Assembly (NCBI GenBank): GCA_947000775.1
Contig: CAMQGK010000436.1
Coordinates: forward strand, 753,501-817,500
Source: Pterois miles
Taxonomy: Eukaryota > Chordata > Actinopteri > Perciformes > Scorpaenidae
DNA length: 64,000 nucleotides
Direction of reading: 5' to 3'
Shown here: positions 54,690 to 64,000 of the stretch, piece by piece
Layout: every line of letters starts with the position of its first letter
Position numbering within the stretch: position 1 is the stretch's first letter
Program-made: the position numbers and the translations under genes
Notes under the pieces: model-generated
Seen by the model: the letters and a program-made list of their open reading frames with translations, nothing else
Told to the model about the DNA's origin: nothing
Databases searched by the model: none

Positions 54690-56340
54690 CTTTATAATAA
54701 TAATCTTTATTTGTATAGCACCTTTCTAATCATAGTTACAAAGTGTTTGCACAGATAAAATACAATAGGGACAAAATGAAAACAACAATAAAAGAACAAA
54801 AAGTCCAGACCTGTTTTGACCCAGTCGTTGCAAACAGAAATGGTTCTGTCTGACAGGTAGGAATGGACGTGATCCACTGTGTCAAATGCCACAATTAAGT
54901 CCAGCAGGACTAGGATCGAGGAGTCACCAGCATCTAAAGACATTAGGAGGTCATTGGTGACCTTAGTCAAGGCGGTCTTGGTGCTGTGGTGGACTCTAAA
55001 ACCTGACGGGAACTTTTCAAATAAACTACTGTTATTTAAAAATGCAAAGAGCTGTGTGGAGATGAGTTCTTCTAAAACGTTTGATATAAAAGATAATTTG
55101 GAGATGGGTCTATAGTTGGTGAGATGTGGGTCAAGACCAGGTTTTTTTAGAAGTGGCTGTATGAAGGCATGTTTAAATGAGGATGGAAAAACACCAGAGA
55201 CTGGAGATAATGGTGGACCAACTGCAGCAAGAACCCCCTTCAGAAACAGAGTGGGAATAATGTCTAACTGGCAGGATGTTGACTTCTTCACGATACTAAT
55301 CAGAACTGGGAGACTACTGGGTTCAAACTGGTGTCGTGAATATTAGGTGAGATCAATATGCTGTTGTGAGGAGGTGGTGTGATCTGAAGTCTTATGACAT
55401 TTACTCCATTAAGGAAAAAAATCAAGAAATTCCTCACATTTTTAATGGGATGAATCAAAGTGAAGAAGAGGAGGAGAAATGACAGAATGAGTAACTTTAA
55501 ACAGGGTCCTGGGTTGTGGCTCTTATTGGTGATGGTGGCTGAGTACAAGGAAGCTTTTGCATTTGCATGAGTGAAGGAACTGTCTGATTTACTTCCAGTA
55601 GCATTCGGCTCTTAATGGATCCGGTGTGTTCACTGAGCCACGGCTGGGCGTTACGTTTAAGGACTCTGTGTCTGAATGGTGCAATGGAGTCCAGAATAGA
55701 GAGACAATTACTGTTAAAATAGCTGACGAGGTCATCAATACTCAGATAACGCCCACTGGCAGTCTCAGAGTTAAAGACACAAGATCTGATAGCGACAGGA
55801 GGGCAGGGCAGGGAAGTGGACATTAAAAACCACAGCTCTGTGGTCAGATATAGTTATTGAGGGTAAGGCTAAGCAAGAGCACAAGGTCAAGAGCATGACC
55901 TCTGCAATGATTGGGCCCATTCACCAGCTGTGTTCTGGCAAAGGACTCAATAAGGCTCACAAACTGATCAGAGATGGATGGGGAGTACAATGACGTTATC
56001 AAAACGCTGGGTGATGATCGACACTAGCTCAGAAAATTCAGTAATAAAACCACACTTCAGTTTCGGAGGTCTATAAATTAAAACACACTACCGGACCGTT
56101 GCCACTGATTAAAAATTTAAAAAGTAGTAACACTTCCGAAAGAGATGGGAGAACATTTATGATTATTCTTATAAAAGACGGCCAGACCCCCGCCCTCTTC
56201 GTAGGTCTGGGCAGGTTAAAATAAGAGTAGTTGGGGGCAGGTTTCGTTGAGAGGAACATTGTCCTCCATGACTAACCAGGTCTCAGTGATCATAAAAAAG
56301 TCAATATGATGAGCACTGAAAGCCCTGACAGATAGATGAT
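54690..56340 (-). pseudogene. decayed L2-like LINE
   Basis: Non-LTR retrotransposon in antisense orientation, read in fragments. Endonuclease: MITETWL (near 56290), NYSYFNLPRPTKRAGVWPSF (about 56170-56235). Linker: ALSIDDLVSYFNSN-like text (YLSIDDLVSYFNSNCLSILD, about 55700), FLNGVNVIRLQI (about 55400). Reverse transcriptase: PLLKKPGLDPHLTNYRPISK, GFRVHHSTKTALTKV, ILVLLDLIVAFDTVDH, SYLSDRTISV (55290-54840). The catalytic FADD box and a block between DTVDH and YLSDR are missing. The 3' end, GGTGCTATACAAATAAAG followed by ATT repeats (54690-54725), is a typical fish LINE tail. Not a host gene. Confidence 0.82.
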
Positions 56341-57471
56341 TTGTTGTCAACAAATAGCTCTATAAATAGTCCTGTAGGGTCCAGAAACACCAAAATCAAC
56401 ATCAAAAAACTAGCGGTGATAAAAGTCAAGCACTGAGTTGCCTAATGTCACTTTGTCTTGGCCAAAAAGTTGCACTCAAACACACCAAAGACTTCAGCAA
56501 ACGACGTCATATGTTCTGATGAAATAACTGTCCGCATCAGCAGGTGGTGGTAGTCTGGGAAACCGGAGGATGGAGGATGGCCAATATACAAGCTGTTGTG
56601 ATACTACATGACACAAAGCAGCCTCTGACGACCATTCCCACACCACTCTCTCTCTCCACTTAGCTTCACTCCAGATGGACATGTCGCTGTGAAAATATCT
56701 ATTAGAATGATTTACTCGTTGGCTTGCTTTCCTCACTTCATAACAGCCAATCAGAGTGATTCCTCTCACCGATGGGTCCCACTGCTGATTCACCATGCTG
56801 AATTAGCTAAAAAACCTCAAAACAGGCAGACACACGCCGAAGAAATTAGGCTGACAGATGTTCACCGACGGCCCAAAACTGTCCATCGGCCGACCGGTGG
56901 ATTAGCGAGGACCTGTAGTGGCATTACCTGCAAAACCTCAACAAAAACAAGTCCTGCATTCCTTGGCCAATGGCCGAATGTCCCATCTAATTTAACTGAC
57001 ATCTTGTAGGTAGGTAGGTTAAGATTTTTAGTTCATAATATTCAGGGTTTGGTTCAGTTCACGGTTTGAGGTCACAGTTTTCGGTTCGTTACAGCGGTGA
57101 GCGGTGTTTATGGTACAGCAAGGAGGCCAATTTCAATTTCAATTTGAACAGCTTTTCATTTATTTGCCAAAATAAGTGAAATGTTTACCTGAACAGTAGC
57201 AGACTAGGCTAACATGAGGAACAAAAGCCACTGGGTTATTTCAAAATAATTAATAAATAATCAATCTAATTATAGGTTCAGATCATCAACATAAAGAGAT
57301 CATAAACCAAACACACACTGATCCAGATCAGCTCTGCTCTGTTCATCCTGTCTTCATGTCTTCAGTTTGTCCTCATTCAGCCTGGATGTCCGTCCGTCTG
57401 CAGTCAGAGCTACATGGTCTGTGGTGGACTCGTCTTTCAGTTCATCGTCCTGATGTGTCTGCCAGACGCAG
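56341..57471. other. repeat-flanking DNA, nothing recognised
   Basis: Between the LINE and the 69-bp array. No supported exon; a short (TAGG)n run at 57006-57020. Confidence 0.35.
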
Positions 57472-59127
57472 ATTATAGTAATAATAATACTAATAATAAA
57501 TAATAATCACTGCTGGAATCCAGCGTCCTCCAGACTGCAGATTATAGTAATAATAATACTAATAATAAATAATAATCACTGCTGGAATCCAGCGTCCTCC
57601 AGACTGCAGATTATAGTAATAATAATACTAATAATAAATAATAATCACTGCTGGAATCCAGCGTCCTCCAGACTGCAGATTATAGTAATAATAATACTAA
57701 TAATAAATAATAATCACTGCTGGAATCCAGCGTCCTCCAGACTGCAGATTATAGTAATAATAATACTAATAATAAATAATAATCACTGCTGGAATCCAGC
57801 GTCCTCCAGACTGCAGATTATAGTAATAATAATACTAATAATAAATAATAATCACTGCTGGAATCCAGCGTCCTCCAGACTGCAGATTATAGTAATAATA
57901 ATACTAATAATAAATAATAATCACTGCTGGAATCCAGCGTCCTCCAGACTGCAGATTATAGTAATAATAATACTAATAATAAATAATAATCACTGCTGGA
58001 ATCCAGCGTCCTCCAGACTGCAGATTATAGTAATAATAATACTAATAATAAATAATAATCACTGCTGAAATCCAGCGTCCTCCAGACTGCAGATTATAGT
58101 AATAATAATACTAATAATAAATAATAATCACTGCTGGAATCCAGCGTCCTCCAGACTGCAGATTATAGTAATAATAATACTAATAATAAATAATAATCAC
58201 TGCTGGAATCCAGCGTCCTCCAGACTGCAGATTATAGTAATAATAATACTAATAATAAATAATAATCACTGCTGGAATCCAGCGTCCTCCAGACTGCAGA
58301 TTATAGTAATAATAATACTAATAATAAATAATAATCACTGCTGAAATCCAGCGTCCTCCAGACTGCAGATTATAGTAATAATAATACTAATAATAAATAA
58401 TAATCACTGCTGGAATCCAGCGTCCTCCAGACTGCAGATTATAGTAATAATAATACTAATAATAAATAATAATCACTGCTGGAATCCAGCGTCCTCCAGA
58501 CTGCAGATTATAGTAATAATAATACTAATAATAAATAATAATCACTGCTGGAATCCAGCGTCCTCCAGACTGCAGATTATAGTAATAATAATACTAATAA
58601 TAAATAATAATCACTGCTGGAATCCAGCGTCCTCCAGACTGCAGATTATAGTAATAATAATACTAATAATAAATAATAATCACTGCTGGAATCCAGCGTC
58701 CTCCAGACGGCAGATTATAGTAATAATAATACTAATAATAAATAATAATCACTGCTGGAATCCAGCGTCCTCCAGACTGCAGATTATAGTAATAATAATA
58801 CTAATAATAAATAATAATCACTGCTGGAATCCAGCGTCCTCCAGACTGCAGATTATAGTAATAATAATACTAATAATAAATAATAATCACTGCTGGAATC
58901 CAGCGTCCTCCAGACTGCAGATTATAGTAATAATAATACTAATAATAAATAATAATCACTGCTGGAATCCAGCGTCCTCCAGACTGCAGATTATAGTAAT
59001 AATAATACTAATAATAAATAATAATCACTGCTGGAATCCAGCGTCCTCCAGACTGCAGATTATAGTAATAATAATACTAATAATAAATAATAATCACTGC
59101 TGGAATCCAGCGTCCTCCAGACTGCAT
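57472..59127 (+). repeat. 69-bp minisatellite, 24 copies
   Basis: Unit starts ATTATAGTAATAATAATACT, includes AATAATAAATAATAATCACT and GCTGGAATCCAGCGTCCTCC, and ends AGACTGCAG. 1,656 bp, exactly 24 units. Only a few variants: CTGAAATCC near 58066 and again 276 bp (4 units) later, and AGACGGCAG near 58708. The near identity implies recent expansion or homogenisation. Confidence 0.97.
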
Positions 59128-59164
59128 CAGGCTGCAGGTCTCTGGCTATAAACCTCCCGATGCT

Positions 59165-59500
59165 TTAGTTGTGTAGTTTGCTCTGAGTCTGCATGTAGAG
59201 GCTGATTAACGCTGCTGGGAGAAGGAGTCGCTCTTTCCTCCCCGACTCTCTCCTCCTATCAACGGACACACCGGAGTGATGTCTCCATAAATCATTGATC
59301 GTATTGGAAGTATTGCTGCTAGCATTAGCCACACGTGTTGCACAGCGCTGACACACGGTCGACGTTTTATCCTCCACTTTTTTCCCGTCGCCGTCGTACG
59401 TAACACCAGATCCGTAACGCTCCCACACAGCAGAGAGAAACGCCGCCGGTGGATCCTCTACCTGAACTTTATCGTGTCCTCCCTCCATTTCCTGAACCAA
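59165..59500 (-). CDS. BED-type zinc-finger ORF fragment
   Basis: A 111-residue frame. SAVWERYGSGVTYDGDGKKV is followed by Cys-x-x-Cys (VCQRCATRVANASSNTSNT) and LWRHHSGVSV. The order W..(Y/F)G, C-x-x-C, NTSN, L...H(H) fits a BED zinc finger of the ZBED/hAT group. The usual transposase body does not follow; the frame ends RESGRKERLLLPAALISLYM and a short tail. It may be a 5' coding exon of a domesticated gene, or a hAT remnant. It abuts the right end of the 69-bp minisatellite. Two inverted CCAAT boxes (ATTGG sense) lie upstream on the minus strand near 59495 and 59610. Confidence 0.5.
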   Translation of the reverse strand: MVQEMEGGHDKVQVEDPPAAFLSAVWERYGSGVTYDGDGKKVEDKTSTVCQRCATRVANASSNTSNTINDLWRHHSGVSVDRRRESGRKERLLLPAALISLYMQTQSKLHN

Positions 59501-59640
59501 TCACAGCCAGACTCTGCTCTTCATCAATGTCTCTGAGAAGGAAGGAGGCGGGGCCACGCCTCATCAACGCCTCCTATCTTTGGAGGTAAAACACATCTGG
59601 CAGAAATTGAGCCAATCACAACACACGACCGCAGCTTCAG
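59490..59640 (-). promoter_or_regulatory. promoter-like GC-rich stretch upstream of the BED ORF
   Basis: Holds CCAATCACAGCC (59496) and CCAATCACAACAC (59611) on the plus strand, which are ATTGG boxes for a minus-strand gene, and GAGGCGGGGCCACGCC (59546), a GC-box-like motif. It lies immediately 5' of the BED-finger frame. Inference from motifs only. Confidence 0.3.
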
Positions 59641-59862
59641 TTACACTGCGGTAGGCTTGTTTGGTATACTGGTACTAAATTGGTGCCGGATTACTGACGC
59701 ATTTAAAATGGGACGGTACCACATTGTAATTTGATCCGGGGCGAGCGGGCAGCGTTTAGGAGCAAACTGAGCAGAGACAGAGAGAGAGAGAGGATGGCAG
59801 CTACCTCCACCCTCACCATCTGGTAGAGAAACCAGCAGTGAAGTTCTATCTGAATAACTTGG

Positions 59863-60360
59863 TCTTCAGGATCAATGATCTTCAGGATCAGTGATCTTCA
59901 GGATCAGTGGTCTTCAGGATCAGTGGTCTTCAGGATCAGTGGTCTTCAGGATCAGTGGTCTTCAGGATCAGTGATCTTCAGGATCAGTGGTCTTCAGGAT
60001 CAGTGGTCTTCAGGATCAATGATCTTCAGGATCAGTGGTCTTCAGGATCAGTGGTCTTCAGGATCAATGATCTGCAGGATCAGTGATCTTCAGGATCAAT
60101 GATCTTCAGGATCAGTGGTCTTCAGGATCAATGATCTTCAGGATCAGTGGTCTTCAGGATCAGTGGTCTTCAGGATCAATGATCTGCAGGATCAGTGATC
60201 TTCAGGATCAATGATCTTCAGGATCAGTGATCTTCAGGATCAGTGGTCTTCAGGATCAGTGGTCTTCAGGATCAATGAGCTTCAGGATCAATGAGCTTCA
60301 GGATCAGTGGTCTTCAGGATCAGTGATCTTCAGGATCAATGATCTTCAGGATCAATGATC
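59863..60360 (+). repeat. 16-bp minisatellite, about 31 copies
   Basis: Unit CTTCAGGATCAGTGGT with variants AGTGAT, AATGAT, AATGAG and CTGCAGG. Variants occur in runs, suggesting block duplication (the block from 60052 recurs near 60174). Confidence 0.95.
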
Positions 60361-60477
60361 AGGGTGAAGCCACTAACAGCGAAGCACCACTGTTCAAACA
60401 CTGATATGAAACATGTCTGACCAAGAGAGGAAACACTTCAACTTGGTAAAACCTCTGAGGACCAGCAGCTGATAGAC

Positions 60478-60590
60478 TGATATATAAAAGTAATATATAT
60501 ATAATAATAACTGATATATAATAATAATATATATATAATAATAACTGATAGACTGATATATAATAATAATATATATATAATACTAAGTGA
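60478..60590 (+). repeat. short AT-rich repeat, three copies
   Basis: ACTGATATATAATAATAATA-type units repeated with ATATATATAATAATAACTG; about 50-bp period. Confidence 0.7.
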
Positions 60591-60640
60591 TAGAGCATGA
60601 AAAGCAGCCTCATTCAGAGCTACCAGCCGGCAACGCCAGC

Positions 60641-60662
60641 ACCCCCCCCCCCCCCCCCCCCC
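60641..60662 (+). repeat. poly-C tract
   Basis: About 22 consecutive C. Unusually long for a homopolymer C; possible sequencing or assembly weak point. Confidence 0.9.
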
Positions 60663-60927
60663 TGTCGTCTCCTTTCATTTGGAAAAGTATCAAAAAGTAT
60701 CAAAAGGTATTGAAATACATGTTGGTACCAGTAAAATTGTATCAATACATGTTGGTATCAATACACTACACTGTCCATGTGTTCTACCTCTTATTCCTGT
60801 CCACCGTGTCCCAGCCTCTTTCCATAGGCCTGGATTTCTAGTGGGACAATAAACAGGATGAAAAAAATACATAATCGGCCTCATAACCTATTTCAGATGA
60901 GGATTTTTACCTGAACCGTTCCCATCC

Positions 60928-60931
<4 letters not shown>

Positions 60932-60995
<64 letters not shown>
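60932..60995 (+). repeat. (AT)n microsatellite
   Basis: About 32 units. Confidence 0.96.
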
Positions 60996-60997
<2 letters not shown>

Positions 60998-61865
60998 GTA
61001 TATAAATCATGGAGTTACAGTATAAACAGCAGACTGTTGCTGTTTTCAAAGAGCGACTGACTGACTGAAACAGGGAGACGAGTGAAGGCTCATTCCTTCC
61101 TCCATAGTAACTCCTTTTCTTTGCTTTCTTCTTTTTGTTTCTACTGACAAAGGGAACATTAGCAGTCTGTCTCTGAGCCCCAGTTGTTCCCCCTCTACCA
61201 GTTTAAATGGCTGGGGACGGCCACATCAACACACATCGGTGGCGTCGTCCACGGCAACAGGCCGAGCGTAAGAAGAGCAACGCATCATCAGCCGTTGACC
61301 TGTGGCTTCGAGACAAAACCTACAGACGGGACGTTTGCTTTTGGCCCTCCACATTACGTCATTTCATTTTAATTTTCTGTTTTTCAGTTGTAAGCATTAA
61401 GAAATGGTAAAAGTGAAACAATAACAGGAGAAAGAGACTGAAGTATACTGTTGCTCAACCAATAAGACAATATGAAAACTTGGAGATGTAAAGTAGTGTC
61501 TACCCTATAACATATTTAAAAATGAAAAGAAGTTTACATGTTTTTTGGTAATTAAGATTTAAATCTTCAAAATGTTTTATATTTGTTGAAATTCTCATTA
61601 CATACTGACAGCAATCCTTAAATCAAATAAATGTGGTGTCTGTGGGCTGTAAACCTACTAGTTTCTTAGGAGTACCAACTGTAGCTTCAAGAAAACAAAA
61701 TACCACATTTACATATTTATTTATCTTGGACCAAAAGTACTGAAACTGTGAATCACCTTGTTAGCTTTTCCATATATGCTATAAACTTTCTCAATGTGTC
61801 TTTCTGAGACGTGGTGGTCTAATGTGGGTCCACTCTGAGGTCCCCCGTCTCCTGACCGGTTGGTC
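60996..61865. other. nothing recognised
   Basis: Small open frames near 61184-61410 lack family features and splice support. Likely unclassified repeat or unique intergenic/intronic DNA. Confidence 0.35.
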
Positions 61866-62365
61866 TAGATCAGGGGTGGGGAACCTGTGGCTCGCGGGCC
61901 AGATGTGGCTCTTTTGATGTCTGCGTCTGGCTCGCATCTAGGCGCCGGTCTCTGTTTACCGTTTCCATGGCGACTAGAGAGCCGGTTCGCTACGAGGCAG
62001 CGATCAGAGGAAGTCCGGCTGATATGCGGCTGATATCCGCGTCTGCTTTGTTTCCCGCTTCAACATCACGGTGAAAAGACCACTGGCCACCGCAGGACTC
62101 GCTGCTCTCCATTGTTTACTTCCTTGAACTCTGTCGCACTAAATAAACGTGTTTTCAGCGCGACGCCGTCTGCAGACACGCAGCGGTGAAAAGGAGGCGA
62201 CGCAGCTCGCCAGCGGGGGAGAGACCTGCTGGTTCTGGTCTCTGGGAAGGGGGACAAACGCTGATTGATAGCGGCTCCATCTGCGGTCAGAAACAGCGTC
62301 AAACCGCTAATTTCAGCGGGAAAGTGGCAAACATACACGTCGTTGTGTCTATCTATCAATCAATC

Positions 62366-62538
62366 GTAGGCAGCGCAGATGAGGCAGAGACACTTTGTTC
62401 AGAGGGGATGCCGGATTCTGCTGTCCACAATAGGTGGATGTGCGCATGCGCAGAAGGCTCCTCCTCAGCTCAGGTAGTGACCACGGCTCGTTTTAATCGA
62501 GTTGTCAACCAGCTGATTGCAGAAACTCTTTAGAGAAG
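62366..62538 (+). repeat. 173-bp direct duplication, copy 1
   Basis: Starts GTAGGCAGCGCAGATGAGGC and ends ACTCTTTAGAGAAGA. Copy 2 is at 62911-63083, offset exactly 545 bases, with about two differences. Each holds TGCGCATGCGCA. Confidence 0.93.
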
Positions 62539-62653
62539 ATGGCTAGAAGAGAAAAAGACGAGGAGTATCGTCCTTTCAGCAGAATGGACAGAGGAATCTG
62601 CCTTTGTGGAGAGAGCAGCTTCTGCAGACACGCAGCGGTGTCTGCTGGCGGCA

Positions 62654-62665
62654 TCCATCTATCTA

Positions 62666-62704
<39 letters not shown>

Positions 62705-62908
62705 GTCTGTCTATCTATCTATCTGTCTATCATCTATCTATCTGTCTGTCTATCTATCTATCTGTCTGTCTATCTATCTATCTGTCTATCATCTATCTAT
62801 CTGTCTGTCTATCTATCTATCTGTCTGTCTATCTATCTATCTGTCTATCATCTATCTATCTGTCTGTCTATCTATCTATCTATCTGTCTGTCTGTCTGTC
62901 TATCTATC
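62654..62908 (+). repeat. (TCTA/TCTG)n array
   Basis: About 255 bp of TCTA and TCTG tetranucleotides with a regular higher-order pattern: each cycle of about 60 bp contains one CTATCATCTATC shift. Confidence 0.95.
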
Positions 62909-62910
62909 GC

Positions 62911-63083
62911 GTAGGCAGCGCAGATGAGGCAGAGACACTTTGTTCAGAGGGGATGCCAGATTCTGCTGTCCACAATAGGTGGATGTGCGCATGCGCAGAA
63001 GGCTCCTCCTCAGCTCAGGTAGTGACCACGACTCGTTTTAATCGAGTTGTCAACCAGCTGATTGCAGAAACTCTTTAGAGAAG
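62911..63083 (+). repeat. 173-bp direct duplication, copy 2
   Basis: As copy 1, with CCAGATT for CCGGATT and CGACTCG for CGGCTCG. The TCTA/TCTG array lies between the copies. Confidence 0.93.
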
Positions 63084-63139
63084 ACAGTCGTGTTTCTGTG
63101 ACTTTTGAGGACATCACATTGACTTACATTCATTTTGTG

Positions 63140-63299
63140 GAGACTTACTCTAACTCTAACTGTTACTTCTCTAATCCTAACCCGAACTCTAACCTTATCC
63201 TAAACCTAACTTTACCCTAACCTCGACCTAAACTTAACTTTACCCCAACCTCAGCTTAACTTTACCCTAACCCTAAACCAAGTCTTCACCCTAACACAA

Positions 63300-63300
<1 letters not shown>
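63140..63300 (+). repeat. degenerate telomere-like CCTAA repeat
   Basis: About 160 bp of imperfect CTAACCCTAA / CCTAACTTTACC units. Followed directly by (CA)n. Confidence 0.75.

Positions 63301-63370
<70 letters not shown>
63301..63370 (+). repeat. (CA)n microsatellite
   Basis: About 34 units; an inverted (GT)n lies at 63452-63509. Confidence 0.96.
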
Positions 63371-63372
<2 letters not shown>

Positions 63373-63447
63373 ACACCAGTCATTCCCAACAGCGGCTGGC
63401 AGTTAGTTGAAGCAATAAAACACTACTGACGAGTTTGATCAGGGTCA

Positions 63448-63451
<4 letters not shown>

Positions 63452-63509
<58 letters not shown>
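63452..63509 (+). repeat. (GT)n microsatellite
   Basis: About 29 units, complementary to 63301-63370 with an 81-base spacer. Confidence 0.96.
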
Positions 63510-63511
<2 letters not shown>

Positions 63512-64000
63512 GTAGGCCACAGGATATGGAGTTCAAAACATCCCATGCAGGCCCAGGGCTTTGTTCTGTGGTTCCCACGGTTACCAAGGAGGAGTAAAGT
63601 GAAGCGGGAAAAATACTACACAACAATAAAATGTCTTTCAGTCTGCTACAGTCGGCTAACGCTGTCACATCACACTGAGCTGTGGAACCAAAGTCCGTCC
63701 TGACGTGGTATCAGCTGGTCACTGAGCGACACCGTGACGTCTGCATCGTGATTTCTTTCTGTTTACACCAGCAGAGCTACCTGTGTCACAGCTGGAGGAA
63801 GTCCCTTCTCAAAACCTCCTCATGCTGGTGTTACCGACTGTGAAAGACGCTGCTCGTGTTGGTTGTCCCTGACTGTGTTGTAATCTGACCAGCCAGTGGA
63901 GCTACGGCCATTTGATCCTGTTGCTGTAGAAGCTCATTTCCTTCACCCTCTATGCCCAGGGGTTAAAGAGGGAACCCGAGCACCCAGTCCACAGATGTCA
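63510..64000. other. right edge, nothing recognised
   Basis: No ccdc88c 5' exon or other feature could be supported in the last 490 bases. Confidence 0.35.

Larger units (their letters stand above)
61866..63085 (+). mobile_element. hAT-like element remnant
   Basis: Begins CAGGGGTGGGGAACCTGTGG, a typical hAT-type end. The stretch 62539-62635 reads MARREKDEEYRPF and, one frame over, EWTEESAFVERAA, which resembles the N-terminus of ZBED5/GTF2IRD2-type hAT transposases. The rest of the transposase is absent. It carries a 173-bp duplication and a large TCTA/TCTG array (separate entries). Only the left end is recognisable. Confidence 0.5.

Noticed and set aside
54707..55291. Host reverse transcriptase gene
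   Set aside because: Degenerate L2-like LINE: missing catalytic box, frameshifts, truncated blocks and LINE 3' tail.
57472..59127. CRISPR-like array
   Set aside because: Head-to-tail 69-bp units with no unique spacers in a vertebrate genome; it is a minisatellite.
61184..61410. Two overlapping 62-67 codon frames
   Set aside because: No recognisable domain, no splice or promoter support; probably chance or unclassified repeat.

Overview
The window is vertebrate DNA, almost certainly from a teleost fish and probably a percomorph. It has small GT-AG exons in long introns, very many CA/TG, AT and tetranucleotide microsatellites, and several interspersed repeats whose ends I recognise as typical of fish. 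There are no bacterial-style operons, no CRISPR array and no convincing tRNA or rRNA gene.

The main gene is on the minus strand, from 41130 down to the stop codon at 10565. It is ccdc88c (Daple). I placed 28 consecutive coding exons whose splice phases all agree (5,568 nt, 1,855 residues plus stop). They run from the middle of the N-terminal HOOK-like domain, through a long coiled coil, to a low-complexity tail with the G-alpha-binding-and-activating (GBA) motif and a C-terminal Gly-Cys-Val PDZ ligand. The first roughly 90 codons were not found and probably lie beyond base 64000.

A second minus-strand gene occupies 50410-45484. Seven exons with matching phases give a complete 248-residue protein of unknown function. 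It contains a tandemly duplicated 28-codon exon and a C-terminal Trp/Cys-containing domain that I associate with an uncharacterised fish protein family. If the ccdc88c 5' exons are beyond the window, this gene is nested in a ccdc88c intron on the same strand.

The rest is repeat-rich. Bases 1-10400 are the 3' flank of ccdc88c, with a CT-rich array, a 33-bp minisatellite and several interspersed repeats. The ccdc88c introns hold a tRNA-derived SINE, a broken piggyBac transposase, MITEs, a perfect 32-bp palindrome and many dinucleotide repeats. The right third (50.5-64 kb) holds a 2.6-kb degenerate 40-bp satellite, a decayed L2-like LINE, a 24-copy 69-bp minisatellite, a BED-finger ORF, a 16-bp minisatellite, a hAT-like remnant with a 173-bp duplication, and a degenerate telomere-like stretch.

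I found no new enzymatic or defence system. The most unusual signals are the strand-polarised dinucleotide repeats touching many ccdc88c splice sites, a possible alternative terminal ccdc88c exon at 20677-20867, and the small gene with duplicated exons.
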